Shown: positions 6,776 to 8,077 of the stretch, in pieces | How the letters are laid out: the number at the start of each line of letters is the position of its first letter | How positions within the stretch are numbered: position 1 is the stretch's first letter | DNA from: an uncultured Lachnospiraceae bacterium | Lineage (GTDB): Bacteria > Bacillota > Clostridia > Lachnospirales > Lachnospiraceae | Length of the DNA stretch: 8,077 nt | Direction of reading: 5' to 3' | NCBI GenBank assembly: GCA_910586095.1 | Contig: CAJUHQ010000111.1 | Coordinates: forward strand, 1-8,077 | Program-made: the position numbers and the translations under genes | Notes under the pieces: model-generated | Databases searched by the model: none | What the model was told of the DNA's origin: nothing | The model's input: the letters and a program-made list of their open reading frames with translations, nothing else

Positions 6776-6819
6776 CTTCATTTTTCCACAGGTGAAAAAT
6801 ACAAAGTAGGAGAATATTC

Positions 6820-8077
6820 ATGCAGGAAGAAGTTGAAATCTGGTTGGTAGGCAACACAGGGTTGCGCAATCCTAATCGTATCCAGGAAGGATTTTCTGTA
6901 TTTGCTCAGTCTGCCTTTGTAGGAAATTTACACGGGCGTGAAAATGAAATTGGTTTTATGAATTTGTTGAATGAAAAGGGCATTATTCAAAATGAGGATG
7001 GAAAAGATGAGTCTGGAAGTCATGCTAGAAAATGGCGTTTGATGTTTGCTAAAAATGGCTTTATTTACCCTCAAGTAAAAAAGAAGGATGCAGATCAAAA
7101 TCAACTTGGAAAATTAGATGATCTGACTCCATTTGGAAAATCGTTTTTAAAAGCAGATACTTATCCAGCCGTTCAAGAATGTTATCTTCGCGCAATGAGT
7201 GTGGAGCAGTTTGCACTGCCAGATGGCAAACATTATTTTTCTCCATTGCGATGGCTGCTTGCAGTGATGCTAGAATTAGAAAAGAGGACAGGTTCCTCAG
7301 AGATGAGTAGAATAGAATTTGCCCTGTGGGGACATACAACCAATCCGAGCTATGAATTGGAAGAGGTAGTTGACAATATATTAGATCTTAGAAAAAGAAG
7401 AGCTGCTGCACCTGCAAAACGGGCATTTGACAAAAAGGAAATAGCCAAACGAGCAGAGTCATATTCTAAAAAAGCAGATAATTTTTTGGACTACAGTGAT
7501 ATGAATATGCGCTATCTACGCATTTCTGGTGTGTTTCAGCGCAAGGGGCGCGGCCTTATGATTGCTCCAGCAAAACATATTTTGGCCGAACAACTTGCAA
7601 AGGACACAACATCGGATCAACCATTGATTGTGGCATATCAAATACTTTGTGAAGGTGCCCCATTGCCTACAGACAGTATGGATGTTGCAAAGGCACTGTT
7701 GACAGATCTGCTAAAACAGATGCGGGAAAGACACATTGCATTTGATATTTCTGATTTGCCACTCGATACACCCACAGAAGTGAATATTGCCAGACAGCGA
7801 TTAGAGAATATTTTGGCCCAGACAGACGAAGTAACATATGCAGAAAATCAGAGCAATCAATGGCAAGAAATTGCAGATTATATGACATTGCTTATCAAGG
7901 GCGGTGGTAAGATGGTTTATGATGAAGATAATGCCATTGAAGTCCCAAAGGACGAAACACCAGTATATTTAGAATGGATTCTCTGGCGGGCTATTTTGGC
8001 AATAGGTCATTTGACAAACAAACCATATGAGGTGCGTGGTTTTAGGTTGGATTCTGACTTTATGCCTGTTTCTACCG
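6820..8077 (+). CDS. AlwI / N.BstNBI-family type IIS restriction endonuclease (3'-truncated by window edge)
   Basis: The reading frame is open for 419 codons to the right edge. The ATG has AGGAG 7 nt upstream. I assign the AlwI/BstNBI/PleI family from pattern matches recalled from N.BstNBI. These are an N-terminus WLVGNTGLRNPNRIQEG (8-24); ITEAGK-like LTPFGKSFL (102-110); MRYLRISGVFQRKGRGLMI (230-248), equivalent to RYFRYTGLF.ARGNQLVL; and VYLEWILWRAILAIG (382-396) followed by FRLDSDFMPV (408-417), equivalent to VFEWLTWNGFIILG and FVIDEELQPV. In this family the N-terminal part recognises an asymmetric site such as GGATC or GAGTC, and the C-terminal part cuts a few bases away. Glu385 matches the first catalytic acid. 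The PD and E-V-T residues lie beyond the window, so activity cannot be judged. It follows the cognate double methylase. Full-length relatives are about 600 residues. Confidence 0.85.
   Translation, partial: MQEEVEIWLVGNTGLRNPNRIQEGFSVFAQSAFVGNLHGRENEIGFMNLLNEKGIIQNEDGKDESGSHARKWRLMFAKNGFIYPQVKKKDADQNQLGKLDDLTPFGKSFLKADTYPAVQECYLRAMSVEQFALPDGKHYFSPLRWLLAVMLELEKRTGSSEMSRIEFALWGHTTNPSYELEEVVDNILDLRKRRAAAPAKRAFDKKEIAKRAESYSKKADNFLDYSDMNMRYLRISGVFQRKGRGLMIAPAKHILAEQLAKDTTSDQPLIVAYQILCEGAPLPTDSMDVAKALLTDLLKQMRERHIAFDISDLPLDTPTEVNIARQRLENILAQTDEVTYAENQSNQWQEIADYMTLLIKGGGKMVYDEDNAIEVPKDETPVYLEWILWRAILAIGHLTNKPYEVRGFRLDSDFMPVST

Larger units (their letters stand above)
6513..6819 (+). repeat. Tandem array of structured repeat units between methyltransferase and endonuclease genes
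   Basis: This gene-free gap carries three exact copies of ATGGGAGTTAGTGTG (6577-6591, 6642-6656, 6752-6766) and a truncated one, AATTAGTGTG (6511-6520), overlapping the methyltransferase stop. Two copies of ATTTCACCCATCTT (6601-6614, 6710-6723 less its first A at 6709) fold back on copies 1 and 2. Each full copy is preceded by a short hairpin: GTCGC/GCGAC (6558-6562, 6572-6576), TGCCTG/CAGGCA (6623-6628, 6635-6640) and GCCTGC/GCAGGC (6734-6739, 6744-6749), all with A-rich loops. Stem sequences differ between units but still pair. The last copy has no matching fold-back arm. I do not recognise a named RNA or repeat family. It could be transcribed structured RNA controlling endonuclease expression, or an interspersed palindromic repeat. 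Confidence 0.85.

Noticed and set aside
6642..6809. 55-codon reading frame (starting MGVSVKSTSNR) spanning repeat units 2 and 3 and ending in the endonuclease ribosome site; a sister frame MGVSVKYK begins at 6577.
   Set aside because: Neither start has a Shine-Dalgarno, the starts are simply the repeated ATGGGAGTTAGTGTG, and the sequence is explained by hairpin structure. It does not resemble an HTH controller protein. Repeat-derived frames like this may be annotated as hypothetical proteins in related genomes.

Overview
The window looks like a chromosomal stretch from a low-GC Gram-positive of the Clostridia, most likely a Lachnospiraceae relative. Three things suggest this: AT-rich codon use, strong AGGAGG-type ribosome binding sites with TTGACA/TATAAT-type promoters, and a UgpC/MsmX-type sugar ABC ATPase and PucR/CdaR-type regulator that read like those of gut Firmicutes. 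The genus is an inference; no rRNA or marker gene is present.

Layout. (1) 1-556: the C-terminal part of a carbohydrate ABC-transporter ATPase (UgpC/MsmX type), closed by a strong intrinsic terminator. (2) 701-1863: a stand-alone PucR/CdaR-type helix-turn-helix regulator with its own promoter. It converges on the next operon, and one perfect 14-bp bidirectional terminator (1882-1917) serves both. (3) 4355 down to 2006, minus strand: a two-gene operon with a consensus promoter. It encodes a 518-aa DUF1538 membrane protein built from two repeated halves, then a 231-aa protein with two tandem PII-like domains. The two genes are 4 nt apart and translationally coupled. The arrangement suggests a transporter (DUF1538 pairs have been reported as cation/proton antiporters) controlled by a PII-type sensor. 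(4) 4458-8077, plus strand: a type IIS-like restriction-modification locus. A 631-aa fusion of two adenine-N6 methyltransferase domains (M.FokI-like layout) is followed by the first 419 codons of an AlwI/N.BstNBI-family endonuclease, which runs off the window before most of its catalytic centre.

The 307-bp gap between methyltransferase and endonuclease (6513-6819) is the least explained part. It holds a tandem array of imperfect structural units: three copies of ATGGGAGTTAGTGTG plus one truncated copy starting at the methyltransferase stop codon, two copies of ATTTCACCCATCTT that fold back on them, and a short A-rich-loop hairpin just before each full copy. Stem sequences change between units while pairing is kept, as expected of a selected RNA or DNA structure. 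It could set the methyltransferase/endonuclease expression ratio, or be an interspersed mobile repeat that landed there. No CRISPR array, tRNA, rRNA, transposase or recognisable riboswitch was found.
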